This document shows positions 1 to 12,500 of a stretch of DNA of 64,000 nucleotides, in pieces. The position numbers were made by a program, and so were the translations under genes. The DNA is from Urechis unicinctus (taxonomy: Eukaryota; Annelida; Polychaeta; Xenopneusta; Urechidae). The notes below the pieces were generated by a model, which was given only the letters and a program-made list of their open reading frames with translations, did not search any database and was not told the DNA's origin. Location of the stretch: positions 51,302,557-51,366,556 of the forward strand of contig CM067358.1 of assembly GCA_034190875.2 (NCBI GenBank), read 5' to 3'. The first letter of the stretch is position 1. Each line of letters opens with the position of its first letter.

Positions 1-391
1 CGATCTCTTCAGCTCAGATGTGAACGACCACAATCTTAAGCTGAACCTTCATTTCTATGAACGGAAACATTACCAAAACATAGGTCACACATCCTCTCTA
101 TCGTGACAATTTGCTCATATAGAAAAAGAACATTTGTGTCTTACAGCATAACCATATCCTCCAGGCGATGTCCCAATGTTCTGGTGAGATCACCCATCAA
201 GATACCTAAGAGTAAGAGAGTAAAGAGGTTGTACGATCTTTAAAGCGTAAGTGTAATCTGTTACTTTCCATCATAACCTAGTCACATGTCGACCACATGC
301 AGTTGGTTCATCTTTTTTAATATAAGATGTGTATTTCAAATTAAACAGAAAGATAAGATAGAAATGAACCTGGCACTTGCGTAGCATTTAC

Positions 392-586
392 CTCCAGACA
401 GTTCAAGAAGATACTGATATTCGTTGACAGGGTCACCAAAATCAAACGATGGATGGGCATCAAGCGGCGCGGTTGGTGTTGCATCATGGTTAGTTGTGGG
501 AGAATTAGTGGTAGGCATTCTCGTTGTGTTGTCGGTACTCCTTGTATCATTGTCATCCGGCGAAAATGTGGTATTTATTTGAGTAT
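392..586 (-). CDS. Exon: Thr/Ser/Pro-rich linker (last exon inside the window)
   Basis: The exon is 195 nt, phase 1-1, with a TTATAG acceptor and a G|GTAAAT donor. It encodes [20 protein letters not shown], then [20 protein letters not shown] and [19 protein letters not shown]. The composition suggests a mucin-like, O-glycosylated spacer (inferred). The gene continues to the left of the window. Confidence 0.5.
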
Positions 587-3500
587 CTATAACCGTAAAT
601 ATTTGCCATCCAAAATAAGCACAAACGCTACTAAATTGAAATGTACTTTTTTTTGGAGACAACGTGTGTAATTGCAGTGGTTACCATGAGGTAATTACAC
701 TGTTTTGACTGGTTTAATAGAAATGGCAGGATAGAAGTCAGAAGATAGAGGCCACTACGCTGGACCATTTTGATCCTACCAATAAGATCACATGCAGTAG
801 TAATTATACGAAGAACGAGAAACACGCAGCCCAACGGGTCGATTTCTGTGAAAGACATAACTTGCCAGGCCGCTGCCTCTCATTGGAATACATGCAAGCT
901 TAACTGAATAAAAAGCAGGGGCGCTATCCAACTTCAGAATAAATAATTAAATCGCTTTTTGGGGACCCACATGTCTGCCTGTAATGGGGAATTTGCACAC
1001 CAGTTGATCCGCGCCCACCCTCTCTGCCTGGTTGAAAAACAAATAACCCTCCCTGCTCCTCCCACAAATATAGAAAAATCCCCAAAGAGCAAGGCTAGAC
1101 CAAGAGATGAGCCCAACCACTCTGTTCGCTACTGCCTTTAGTCAGAGAAGTCGTTATTGCATCCTGTTTGGCCCTAGATGCCAAATTAACGCCGTGGTCA
1201 CATGGTATAGATCATACATAATTGCTTCCCCAAGTTTATCTGGACATGCTCGGATTATGTCTGTGGCACATTGTTGCACCTTGTCTTCTGTTAATCAGTA
1301 GGGCATGTGAGCTTGTTGGCAGAATCAAAGTGATCAACCTCAATCCCATGTTGAAGTTAGTACAGATTATTTACCATAATCGGTACATGGCCCGTGTAGA
1401 AGTTGAATTTCTCCAAGCCAAACATACAGTGGTTTGGGTGCAAGATTCGGTCCAACCTCCAGCTGAAATTCCACTCTGGACACCGAGTCTGTCAGGTTTA
1501 TGTTGAGTATAGGATTGTTAACTTGGCTCTCGTAATCATAAAACCAGTAAAGAGCCAGTTCACTTTTGCGTTTCTCGTGGTAGGCACTGATACGTATAGC
1601 ACTGGGTGGTGATGATTGTGAGTCAAGGAAGAAGAGAGAGGCTTGTAAACAATGAATCTGGGTGACGATCACTTCTGGGCTAACAAGGATAAATATGCCA
1701 CCAGATGTTCCGACTTCGACCCCCATGACGTAATCTGTTCAAAATCACAATCATCGTAACAAGTACATTTTCCCCAATTCTCCTCGTCTACTAAAATCTG
1801 TAAATATATCTTCAAGCTATAATGTTATCTGAATCAAAAACATCGCTTCGCTTATTACATTGACATTTACCGGGTACATTAAGTGTCGGAAATACGTCAG
1901 GTTGACCCGAGCCATCGTCTGGCATTTCCCCACTGCTAGATCCGCTCGGCAGCTCGGGTGTGAACGTCCCACTTCCAGATTCCTCATCTCCACTAATATA
2001 TCCACTTCCACTCTCAGATCCTGACCCATCATCATTCTTATTGTCATCGTCATCATCTTGTCCTCGTATATATGCGACTGAAATATCATAGTCACTTAAG
2101 AGTAACAAATTATTTATTAGTTGACAAAACCTGAACTTCCATGTGCTATCATTTTTAGCCAACCTTGGTCTTCTGTACATCACGAACACAGCATAAGATG
2201 CACATTTATGTCCATAATGATATATCAAGCACTCTTAAGAAGTTAATTGAAATAGAAGACCAACGTGAGAAAGGCTCCAAATACTGAAACTATTAGGGCG
2301 AGAGCACTGGAGTTATCCACATCTGATCCACAGTTCAATAAAATTCTGCTTGGATGCAAACTTCAATTTGACTAAGGATTAAGAAATTCCCTACGAGTGC
2401 TCTCCGTTTGGATCCGCAGCCAGTGAAATTCGCTTGGAGATACATCAACATAGCCACATTGGTTTTCTTCTGAAAAGTCACAGGCTAAACTTCCATTGTT
2501 GCCATCTGAATAAGACATAAGGAAGTAATTTTCAACGTTCTGTAACTGTACAGCCAATCCCAACACACGTCCTTGGTTTGTATGTGTTACTCAATTCTCT
2601 ATGTTATTTTGACAAATTATACTCACATACATCAACACATGATGAGCCAGGGGTAAAGGTTATTTGGTCGATTGCTGCCACTAATGAACTGTATTCATTT
2701 GATCCAGACGCCTCATACATGAAATGCACTTTGCCCATATCAGATGGTAACTGTACCATCATGATATGCCAAGTAAAGCCCAACATGATATTGGACCTAG
2801 ATGAACCATAAAACAAATTGAAATAAAGAAGCAGACAATTGACGCGCTATTTTCGGAATATTGCCGTCTGTTATTTGTTGTAAATACTACCTGAGTAATT
2901 CTCTGTGATGGATTCCGTCATCGCTTTGAGAGTTTGAGGAGATAACAAATGTGGCAAACGACTTGACGCGCAGAGCTAAACAGGAGACTGACAGCACGTC
3001 AACGGCCACACTCACCATCGATGCCTTGTTCAGGCCACTCTGATGCGTGAGGCGAGACCGGCATTCACTGTTATAGCCTACAGCCCAAACCACACCAGAC
3101 TGATAACCTACTGGCAAACAGACAGTTAATAGATAATATGGTGGTTTCTGGAAGACTTACGCAGTTGGTTGTTGTCGTAAGTGGTGTTATACGTGAGAGA
3201 GAATCCCCCTCTCGTTACCGAAAAGTCCGAGAAGAAGTAGATGCTGGCGGTATTATTGCTGATGGACAGTGGTGGAGGAAGAGTCTCACCGCAATAATGA
3301 GTACCAGTAAAATCCACACTTGATTCGTAAATACCGCCTTGTACCTAAACAGAACACCGACAGACTAAATATACTCACTGCTTATGGAATGATAAAACCA
3401 CAAAGGCTCTGCTTTGCAAGGGTCATGTCTAGCGGATACTACACTCTGTCTCCCACAGAAACCATGTCCCATCACCTAAATGCCTGAATGAAAATAGAAA

Positions 3501-6500
3501 CACTTCAAGGGACAGGCGGACCCGAGTCTAATTTAGTTTGTTAATGAGTGTTTTTACTATTTGGAATCTTCATGGGGGCACCAATGGCATATCCGAATAC
3601 ACGTCCGACTGACCCGACGTCGTGGGCTACATCGGGTGTGTGGTTACCTGTGTTTTACAAAAGTATCAGTTTGGCCCCCCTGTTGTGATGTATCAGTGAT
3701 TCGAAAGCAATTGTCAGTTGAACTTAAGTATCATTTCAAGGTTGAAGGTCAAAATGAGTCTGATAACATACCTATACTCTGACGAAGACCTCATGAAAAG
3801 GATGACGTGAGCACAACAAACGACGGATGTGGAGCTGCTTCAATTTTCGTTAGCGACAGATTGCCATTTTTTATGTGAACGCTCACAATGACAAGAAATT
3901 TATGCAATAACGCACCTTGATGTAGTCATAGCAAGACGAATCTTGCTTTGTCTCGACGTCTATGGCTATGAAGTTGATGTCAATCGTGCTGCCCTCTGGT
4001 TGTACAATATAATAAATACAACTAGCGCGGTTATCGTATTGCTCAGGGTAGTTAGGAGATGTGATCTCCCCTGATTGGTCGCGGTAGATGCCGCCACATC
4101 CTGCACGGCACATCAAAAGCATTTCCAATGTATGAGGTTACCATTTTTATTATTTCGGGTAACATGATTCTCGGTTCAATTGATCGTAAATTTGACCTTT
4201 CCCGGTTGGTATTTCGTCCACTTTGGCAACAGATTCTCGTTGAAATGTGAAGAATGTCGAGTTGGACATGTAGTTATAACCGCAAGAACCTTCCAAAAAG
4301 TCACAACTGATGTTGCCCTTTTCTGGAAATAGTACTTCTATAATTAGCAATGACAATATTGTGTTCAGTTCGTTCAGTAAGAGGTATATCGTGCTGCGAT
4401 TACAGCAGTAGGTAAATATGTTCGCTGTTCACAGTCCTGTCATTTACATGTCGCTTTTTTCGACGTAATGATTCAGTCCTCGCAATAACTGGTCATTAAT
4501 CACTTACCAGTTGGCATGACGACATCATGGGGGGATGTGTCCAACATGGAAACACTGGCCAGGGCGATGCTACCTTTATTGGTACCACTGTTGAGGGTTC
4601 CCTCCATGCTCAGGGAGTACTGTCCCATGGGAAGGGCTGCTTGAAACACATTCCATCTCCCGGACCTTAAAGTATGGTCATTCGTCGTAAATAGATTTGT
4701 CTTTCTCACGCCGGATATGGTTAGAAATATCTGAAACTGTTCTAATTCGATGTCCTTGGTTTGGGACACGAATAGATAGAATTGCAGTGTTTTGTTGGCT
4801 TCAATGTTGATGACAGGGCTGTGAAGAGTAGCCTTGTCGCCCCCCTGACCAGTGAAAGCATTCAGAAGCATATAATGTGTCCCACCTGGAGAGAGTGCAT
4901 AGAGCATGCTGTCTTGTTTGAAAGGGTCAACACCATTCCGAGTGCACAAAGCACTGTGATAGTGATCTACCTCGCTAGGTGTGTAGGGCTATGATAAAAT
5001 AAATCTATTTGGACCAAGTCTTACCTGTTGGGTGAGATGAGGGTATGTCGTTACCGTCTGCCTCAAACACTTCTTCTAGTGAGGTTATGGCCCAGGTAAA
5101 TTCATTGTTGTTGGGAAAAGTATATCCGCAGATGTAGGTATCGTTGAAGTCACAGATAAAGGTCCTGCGCAGTGCTTCAACATCATTTAAGATGAGTTTA
5201 AATGCAGTGTTTAGAAACTGATTGAACTGGCAAGGGTTCTGAGGATTTCTAATACAATATCTGTCTGTGAATCTAATACAATAGTTTATCTACTTGTGAA
5301 TTTTACGTGTTTTAAATGGCATAAAAAACGGAGTGTTAACTTGTATTTAAATAGAAAATTAACCAATGTTAATGATAAATATGAATGTACAACGTTCTGA
5401 CGAGAAATAAGGTAAAATGACTGACCACATGGTGCCCACTCGTCACTGCCATCCCAACAGTCGTTATTACCATCACAGGTCATACTCTTGGGCAAACAAA
5501 AGTGGTTTGCACATGTGAACTGCTCGGCATCACATTCTGATCAGCAAAAACTAATAAACTGTAGAATTTTTTTTGAAACAAACAAAGCCTGAATTATCAG
5601 GTGACAAAATGTGGTGTATATTTTTCCCTGGCAGAATAAACTGACCACAGTAGTCAATGCTGCAGTACTGCTTGATGAAGGGTTCTACAAAACATGACGG
5701 CGCTGTGTCTCCCACCAATGTACGGCAACTACTACCTCCGTTGCGGGAAACATCGTAGGGAAACATCAAAGCCAGCATCGCTGTTGGTTGAGGCAATTGA
5801 TGCCATCCAAGGCACTGCTGCCCTGTTTTGGACACGCTGATACTCCCTGTGTAGTCATTCCCAGTGCGCTTGGCCATGCACGATTTCTCTGGTGACGTCA
5901 CATAATCAAAGATGACCCATTCAACTTATTATATTCGCCTCATGATGAGCATCATGATAAATGGTTGGCAGCATATAAATTCAAACACAAATGCTGCTGT
6001 TTGGTTAGCCCATATTTACTTGGTGTCAAAACTAATGTTCATCCTACCCATAATAGCGTCACAATCGTTGAGCGTAATGTCATCTAGCACCATGCCACTG
6101 GACTGTAGCATCCCTCTAGTACCCTGTATATTCACCATGTGAAGTCCAGAGAGTAATCTGACAGCAACACGGCTCCACTTGCCATCGTATTGAGCTCTGT
6201 ATGAAGTTTGGAGCAGCTTTGTGGCTACCTTTTCCTCATCAATTGATGATACAGTAATTGTTGAAGTTTGGTCTTTACCAAGAAAGCTGTAGAAGAATGC
6301 TAGACATTTGCCGGTTGTGTCCATGTAACCTGTGTAGAGGCTGGCTTGGAAGCCACGCCGGTTGCTGGCCAGGGGCAGGTGGCGGTAGTGACCTCGCCCT
6401 GTCGTGTACAATCATATCACAATATTAGTACTACAAGACTTGGCACATAGATTAACTCCGTTTAGATTACTGCAGTAAGTAAACAATTTTTACTAGAAGA

Positions 6501-9500
6501 ACGCTCGTGTCATTTTGTTTGCTGAATCTACAACTCACGCCACTCGTGTTGCCATTCATACGTTCTGCGGATTGTACTACATTTGCAGTTTTTAAATACG
6601 GTTTTTAAATACACCAAACGTCAGAGACACTCGTACGCTCTGATACAACATAAAGTCTGGTAGGAGATGAGAAGAAAACTCCTCACATCGAACTGTGACC
6701 CAAATATACCGTTGACCAGTGAGCAGTTGCATCGTGTATTTAATGGTTCTGAGGATCTGTCTGTACACGGGCCGAAAGATCGTTTGGCCCAACTTGGTGG
6801 AACTTGAGGAATGCATACAAAATGGATGCATCCATTTGTTGGTGTCATATGTTTGCACAATATTACTAGCCAGTAAATTGCACCTCTCAACGTTTGCTAT
6901 GAAAACTTTGACTATGTATGATGGCTGTGTACCTGATGCGAGCGTATTGTCCGCGTTCATGTTGCCGGAGCTCGCTTCCACCACCTGCCACTCCTCTTGA
7001 GACGCCTCGTCATTCTGCAATGGACATCTGTCTGCCGTGTCGGATTCGTGATCACAGTCAAGGAAGGCCGTTTCTAGATGTTTAAGGACAAACAATATGA
7101 AATAAATGGATCATTGAACATGCGTGCTATCTATGTGAACAAGTATTTGGATGGGTGCTGAAGAAGCGCCAGACGAGCCGCACCGGCACACCGTCGTCTC
7201 CGGAAGAACTCTGCCGCCTCGCCCGTCTCGCCCAGGCTACATTGGTGAGCTGTATTCCCCGTGAATGACGTCAGCAAACAGGTCCTGTTGTTTGGCTCGT
7301 AGATGACAGTACTGCACGACAGCCCATACACCTGCGTGCACAGTGCCTTGCATACCTGACGAGTTGTCTCAGCGATGGCGAGTACGAGGGGATCCATGTA
7401 GTTGGTAGCGCTAGGGAATGAGTTTCCATGGGACGATACTGTCGGGTAGCCACACACTTTTAGGTGGAGAGCAAATGTTTCATAGCAGGCCACTCCAGAC
7501 AATACTGCCGACATATACAGATTGACCTCAATTGTTGGCATTTGATGATAGATCACCCAAAATGATGCGAGGAGCATCAAAATGATCTCACATTCATCAA
7601 AATAACAGCAATATATTTGCTTTATTCACGTACTACCATGACTTAGGTCCTGGGCATGCACCATCAAATCGTATAATCCTTCCTCGTGGATGGCGCTCAT
7701 CCTGACACACACATTAAGCATGGTAAATCGGCATTTTGTTTTAAGTAAAGACTTGGCAATGGTACATATATATTCCGCCCATCCTTTAACGTAATGGACC
7801 TTGACTATTGGGCAGCCTGGTGAGAGTTTACAGTCCAGTAGGTAAAAAGATTCATGCCGAGTGTCAAATGGAACGTATTTGGCGTTGTCCTAAGATAACA
7901 AGTTAACTTGTCGGCTTTGTCGCATAAGCTCCTGAAAGTCAGCATTCTTCTTTTATTGGAACCTATTGATTCGAGACTTTACTACCAGCGGATATAGAAT
8001 CACAAATCGGAGTGTTAGTATGAGATGTTCGATGCTGTAGCCTGATGTAACCTATGCGATGATTGGAAGTGTCTATCAATGAGTAATGTGAGGTCTTTGA
8101 GGTACCTGTTCCCAATGACTTTTGTCAGAGGTCCTACGCCACTGGCATGATCTAATGGCCTTGTTGTCCCAGGGCTCAGGTCAAAGGGAGGGAACTTGTC
8201 AGAAACTTAGGTTGACGCCTTGTGTGCTGCGTTAGGGTTGAAAGAAAGGTGCTAGGTAGATATCTGTTCTACCAGACCCTCAGTTACCTGTTGCCTTTGA
8301 CGAGGACATATTCTGCGGGCCACACAAACTGCCCAGGCCCGTTCAGGTAGGAACGTCTATTTTGGGTTCATTACAAGCCCCATCCCACACCTCCACTCTG
8401 TATGAGGCTCTGTACTCCATCAATCGGCTTGTTGGGCCACGGACGATAACATAAGTCCAAGATTAGGACTGGGCTTTTTTATCAAAAGGGTGGGAAAAGT
8501 AGTGACGGGCGACAACTCTAATACTTTTATTTAGTCGCTGTTGTCTGAAAGGGGGCTATGCTAGTTGTGGTGTCAAGACACGGTGATCTTTTACAACTGG
8601 TAATAATAAGTTGTGTGCATTATTATAGACAGGTTTGTTATACTCTCTTGTGAATAAATTTTGCCATTCCCACACCATATTCAATATTTATATACATGCC
8701 ATAGCTCTGGATTGATTCAAGCAAACGTCATCAGAGGCAACGAGGGTGCTGTCAGTCTAGCATGATTATGCATTATATTCATTTAAGGAGTCTTAAATAG
8801 AATCAGGTACCACTTCAAACAAATAAATTGGCAAATTGACTAATTTAATAACAGTGAATAATGAACCATGCTGAACTTTTTGATGGAATGACAACATCAC
8901 TAATCCAATGACTCATCTTGCAGTGTCTGCCGGCAAACTTCATGCCATGAGGAGATAACATGATTGGTTTATCATCCTGGACATTATGGCAGATTGAGTT
9001 TACTGTCACAATTGCTTGTGGACATTATGTTTTCTATCGGGGAGTTATTTGTATGCATGTAAAACAATGAGTCCCTTAAAAACGCATTGGTTTGCTACCG
9101 AAAGACAATGCGAATTCAAAGACACTTTAACCGCTGTTAGTGCTTCAACACCGCGTGTTACTTTGGGTTGCCTGGCTACAAAAATCAAATGTTATCTCAT
9201 TACAAGACGACAATCACACGAAATGCACCTTTATCGCCTATTCGTAACATTACCGCAAGTCCTAGGTAAAACGATTTCGTAGTTGCGCTATTCGTATATA
9301 TTCGCGGAAGAAAATAACAGTTGACGTATCAGGGGGCACAATAAATTCACCAACAGTGATATCAATCATTCATAGAATTCAATTGATGTGCACAATTCGT
9401 TCACGGCAGTTATGTGTTCAGGCTGGGCCTTGCTTGAAATACCACGGCCTTTATTGGTATATCCACGCACTGTTACGTCTACTGCGCGGTGCTCAATAGA

Positions 9501-12500
9501 AGCAATGTTTTATGCAGAGCAGTATGACTTAGCATAGACGTTATGCGTCACGTTTATATTTACAAACTTACGCAACAAGACAGCTTAAGTCAAAGCGTAC
9601 GCCTGTTTTGTCGCATACAGTTTATCGTTGTCACGTCACTAAATCGGACAATAACCGCTTGCACGAGTTGGGGCGCCGATACGAGAGAAGATCGTTCATA
9701 ACCAACAGTAATAGCGGGCTGATATCATTGATAACATCAACAGTGAGGAGCTTGGCTTCAAAAAGTAACTATGTGTTGAAGTTTATGTCAATGTCAGTGA
9801 GCTGTCACCTCAAAAACTGGGCCACCCGGAAATGACGCAAACGAATGCCAACAAAACTGTTGACTGATATGGTGCCACTTAATACCACAATGACGACTGA
9901 GCTTGGTGTTGTTGTGTTGACAGTTTTCGCCTTTACATTCCATGTGCTGAATCTGTCTGCTTCTGTAACCGGTCCCAATGGGTAAAAGACCAGTTGGTGA
10001 TCAGCCACGAATGACCAATAGCTATATAATTTTACAGCATGCACAATAAATGAACTGACTGAATTGTCGAATGTGATGCTACTTCCTTTGTCTGAAAGTA
10101 TGTGTGACAGGTCCATGTCACTGACTATTGTCTGATACATCATCCAATCCAACTTCTCCTTCCCAATCAATACCTCATAAAGATGTTCGCATATTAGTTT
10201 CACTGTTCTGCTCTTTGATCATTTGGTAAACATATTCAGAATGTATGTATTTACTGCAAGTTGATAGAATAATCTGTGTAAATGTTTTGTTTGTTTTGGC
10301 TCAAGACTGGATATACCTTCCATGCCAGTAGTACTGGTATGTATTGAGTGCATAGAATGTTTCATGCATTATTTGTAATATTTTAAGCCCGTAATGCTCT
10401 TTTGTTGAGTTACAAACAGGTAATACAGTTCATAACCTGTGCTTTAAACTCTCCCAGACATGATGGCTTTTACCTTTATTACTGAGTGTATTTTCAGTAC
10501 TTGTATTAACTAATTATGTGTATATATCAGACCAGCTGGTGAAAATTATATCAACTGTATTCATAAATCAGGAGAAATTCTTCCCTTCTCTTACTTGATA
10601 TATAATCTGTAAAACCATTGTCAGTGTATTTGGCACAGGGAAGTTTTTATTACATATTCATGTAATTTCCTAGTTTGAAAATGGTATAGCACCAGAACTC
10701 ATATTTTGAGTTGGTTTTACTCATATTTGATAGTTGCATTGCATTATCAGCAATAAGTACTGAAGTTGGTCTTTAAAATACAAACAAAAGTGTTGATCCA
10801 GCCTTGTCTTACAGTTTATATTTTTCAAGTTGAGGTTTACTGCACACTTCAGGGAATTTGTTTTTACCCCAATTTATTTGTATGTTTCATACCCAATTTT
10901 CTCTTTATCTATTTGTTCATGGTCATTGTATACAAAGTCTTGTGTTTTTACTCACCTCTGTTGAAGATGCAACATTCAATCAAGTTGCAAGTTTACATAA
11001 TTTGGTGCATTAAATTTATTTGCAGGACATGCAGTGCAGATATTGGTCCTGTTGTACATATGTTTTCTGTATATTTTGAAGTTCTTTACAGATCTCTTTA
11101 TGCGTGAAAAAAGCCATGATTTGCTACAATTATACTTACAAAATGTTCTGTAATGCAAAATTTACAAGTGTATCAGTCACATAACGAGGGTATTAATAGT
11201 ATGTCGATGTTTGGGAGGCATGCCGCTTTTCATGGTCAGAATGGCAGTAAATGCTAAAAGTTCGCTTAGCTCAATTCAGCAGAGTGCTGATTTTGCATGC
11301 GATAAGGAAAACATAATATTCATTTTCATGGCAGTATAATGAGAATACCTGTACTTGTTGCTGTTGCAGATGGTGACGGCAGGGAAGACCATAGATTCAT
11401 TGTAGCTCACCTCGACGTTGATGGTTTTAGGGCGTGACTCCAGAAAGCGCAACTTACTGACCATGAGGTAGGTGAATAAGCCAAATGACGCCATTAGGAC
11501 CATGGCCCATAGCAACCTGTGAACAGTTCAAGCGTCACCGTGTTAATATCTCTCAGGCGTCTCTCAATTGCAATTCCGCTTATGCTACGACTGCAAAAGT
11601 CAACATCTACAGCACTCAGATAAACATCACCAAAATTAACCCTATAGTCGCCCCCCAAAAAAATTACCTCCCTTATTGGACCCGAATTTTCAATACAAAA
11701 AACAGGATCTTCAATCACCCTCCATATTTCTAAAAGCCAAGCTCCACAACTCCAAAATGTACAACAGCTAGGAAAAATACCCATCATTGCAAAATTAGTT
11801 TATTAAAAAACAGAAAACAAAGGTATAATACATGGAATCACAGTTGAAATTTCAGAGCAGGAATTGTTACAGGCATTTTCACCATATCGAGTCACCGCAG
11901 TTAGGCGCCTTGGCAAAATAAACCCCACTGAACCCATCGAATTAACTTTTTCCTCCCCCCACCTCCCCTCAAAAATCCAAATTGGCTACTCCTTCCATAA
12001 TGTGAAAGTCTGCATTCCAAACCCCACATGATGCTTTAAGTGCAACAGTTATGGACACACAGCTACATACTGCCCAAATAATACCACCTGCCCTAACTGC
12101 GGTGACCGCCATCAGTATTCAGAATGTAAAGCCACCACCAAGAGATGTCCAAACTGCGGGGGTCAACATAGTGCTGCCTTTAAAGGTTGCAAAACATATA
12201 GCAAAGCCAAGACAATCAATCAAATTAAATCAACTGAAAATATTACGCACGCTCAGGCGGCTTCTCTTGTTCCCCCAACATCACCCCCGTCCACCCATAG
12301 GTCCCCCTCATCCCCACCCCCTCCAACATCCTTCCTCCCACCCCCTTCCCCCAAAACGCAATCTCTCCCCCTCAAACTCATTCAGCTAAACCTGCTTTGT
12401 CTGCATTACCGTGTCCCCCAAAAACCGCAAAGTCTCCCACAAACCTTCCCAAAACCCACTCCCTCTCCTACTACTCAAAAAAACCAATCCACTCCCACCC

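Noticed and set aside
10766..11107. 113-codon hydrophobic plus-strand frame
   Set aside because: Low-complexity translation of a T-rich tract; antisense to the host gene, with no supporting signal.
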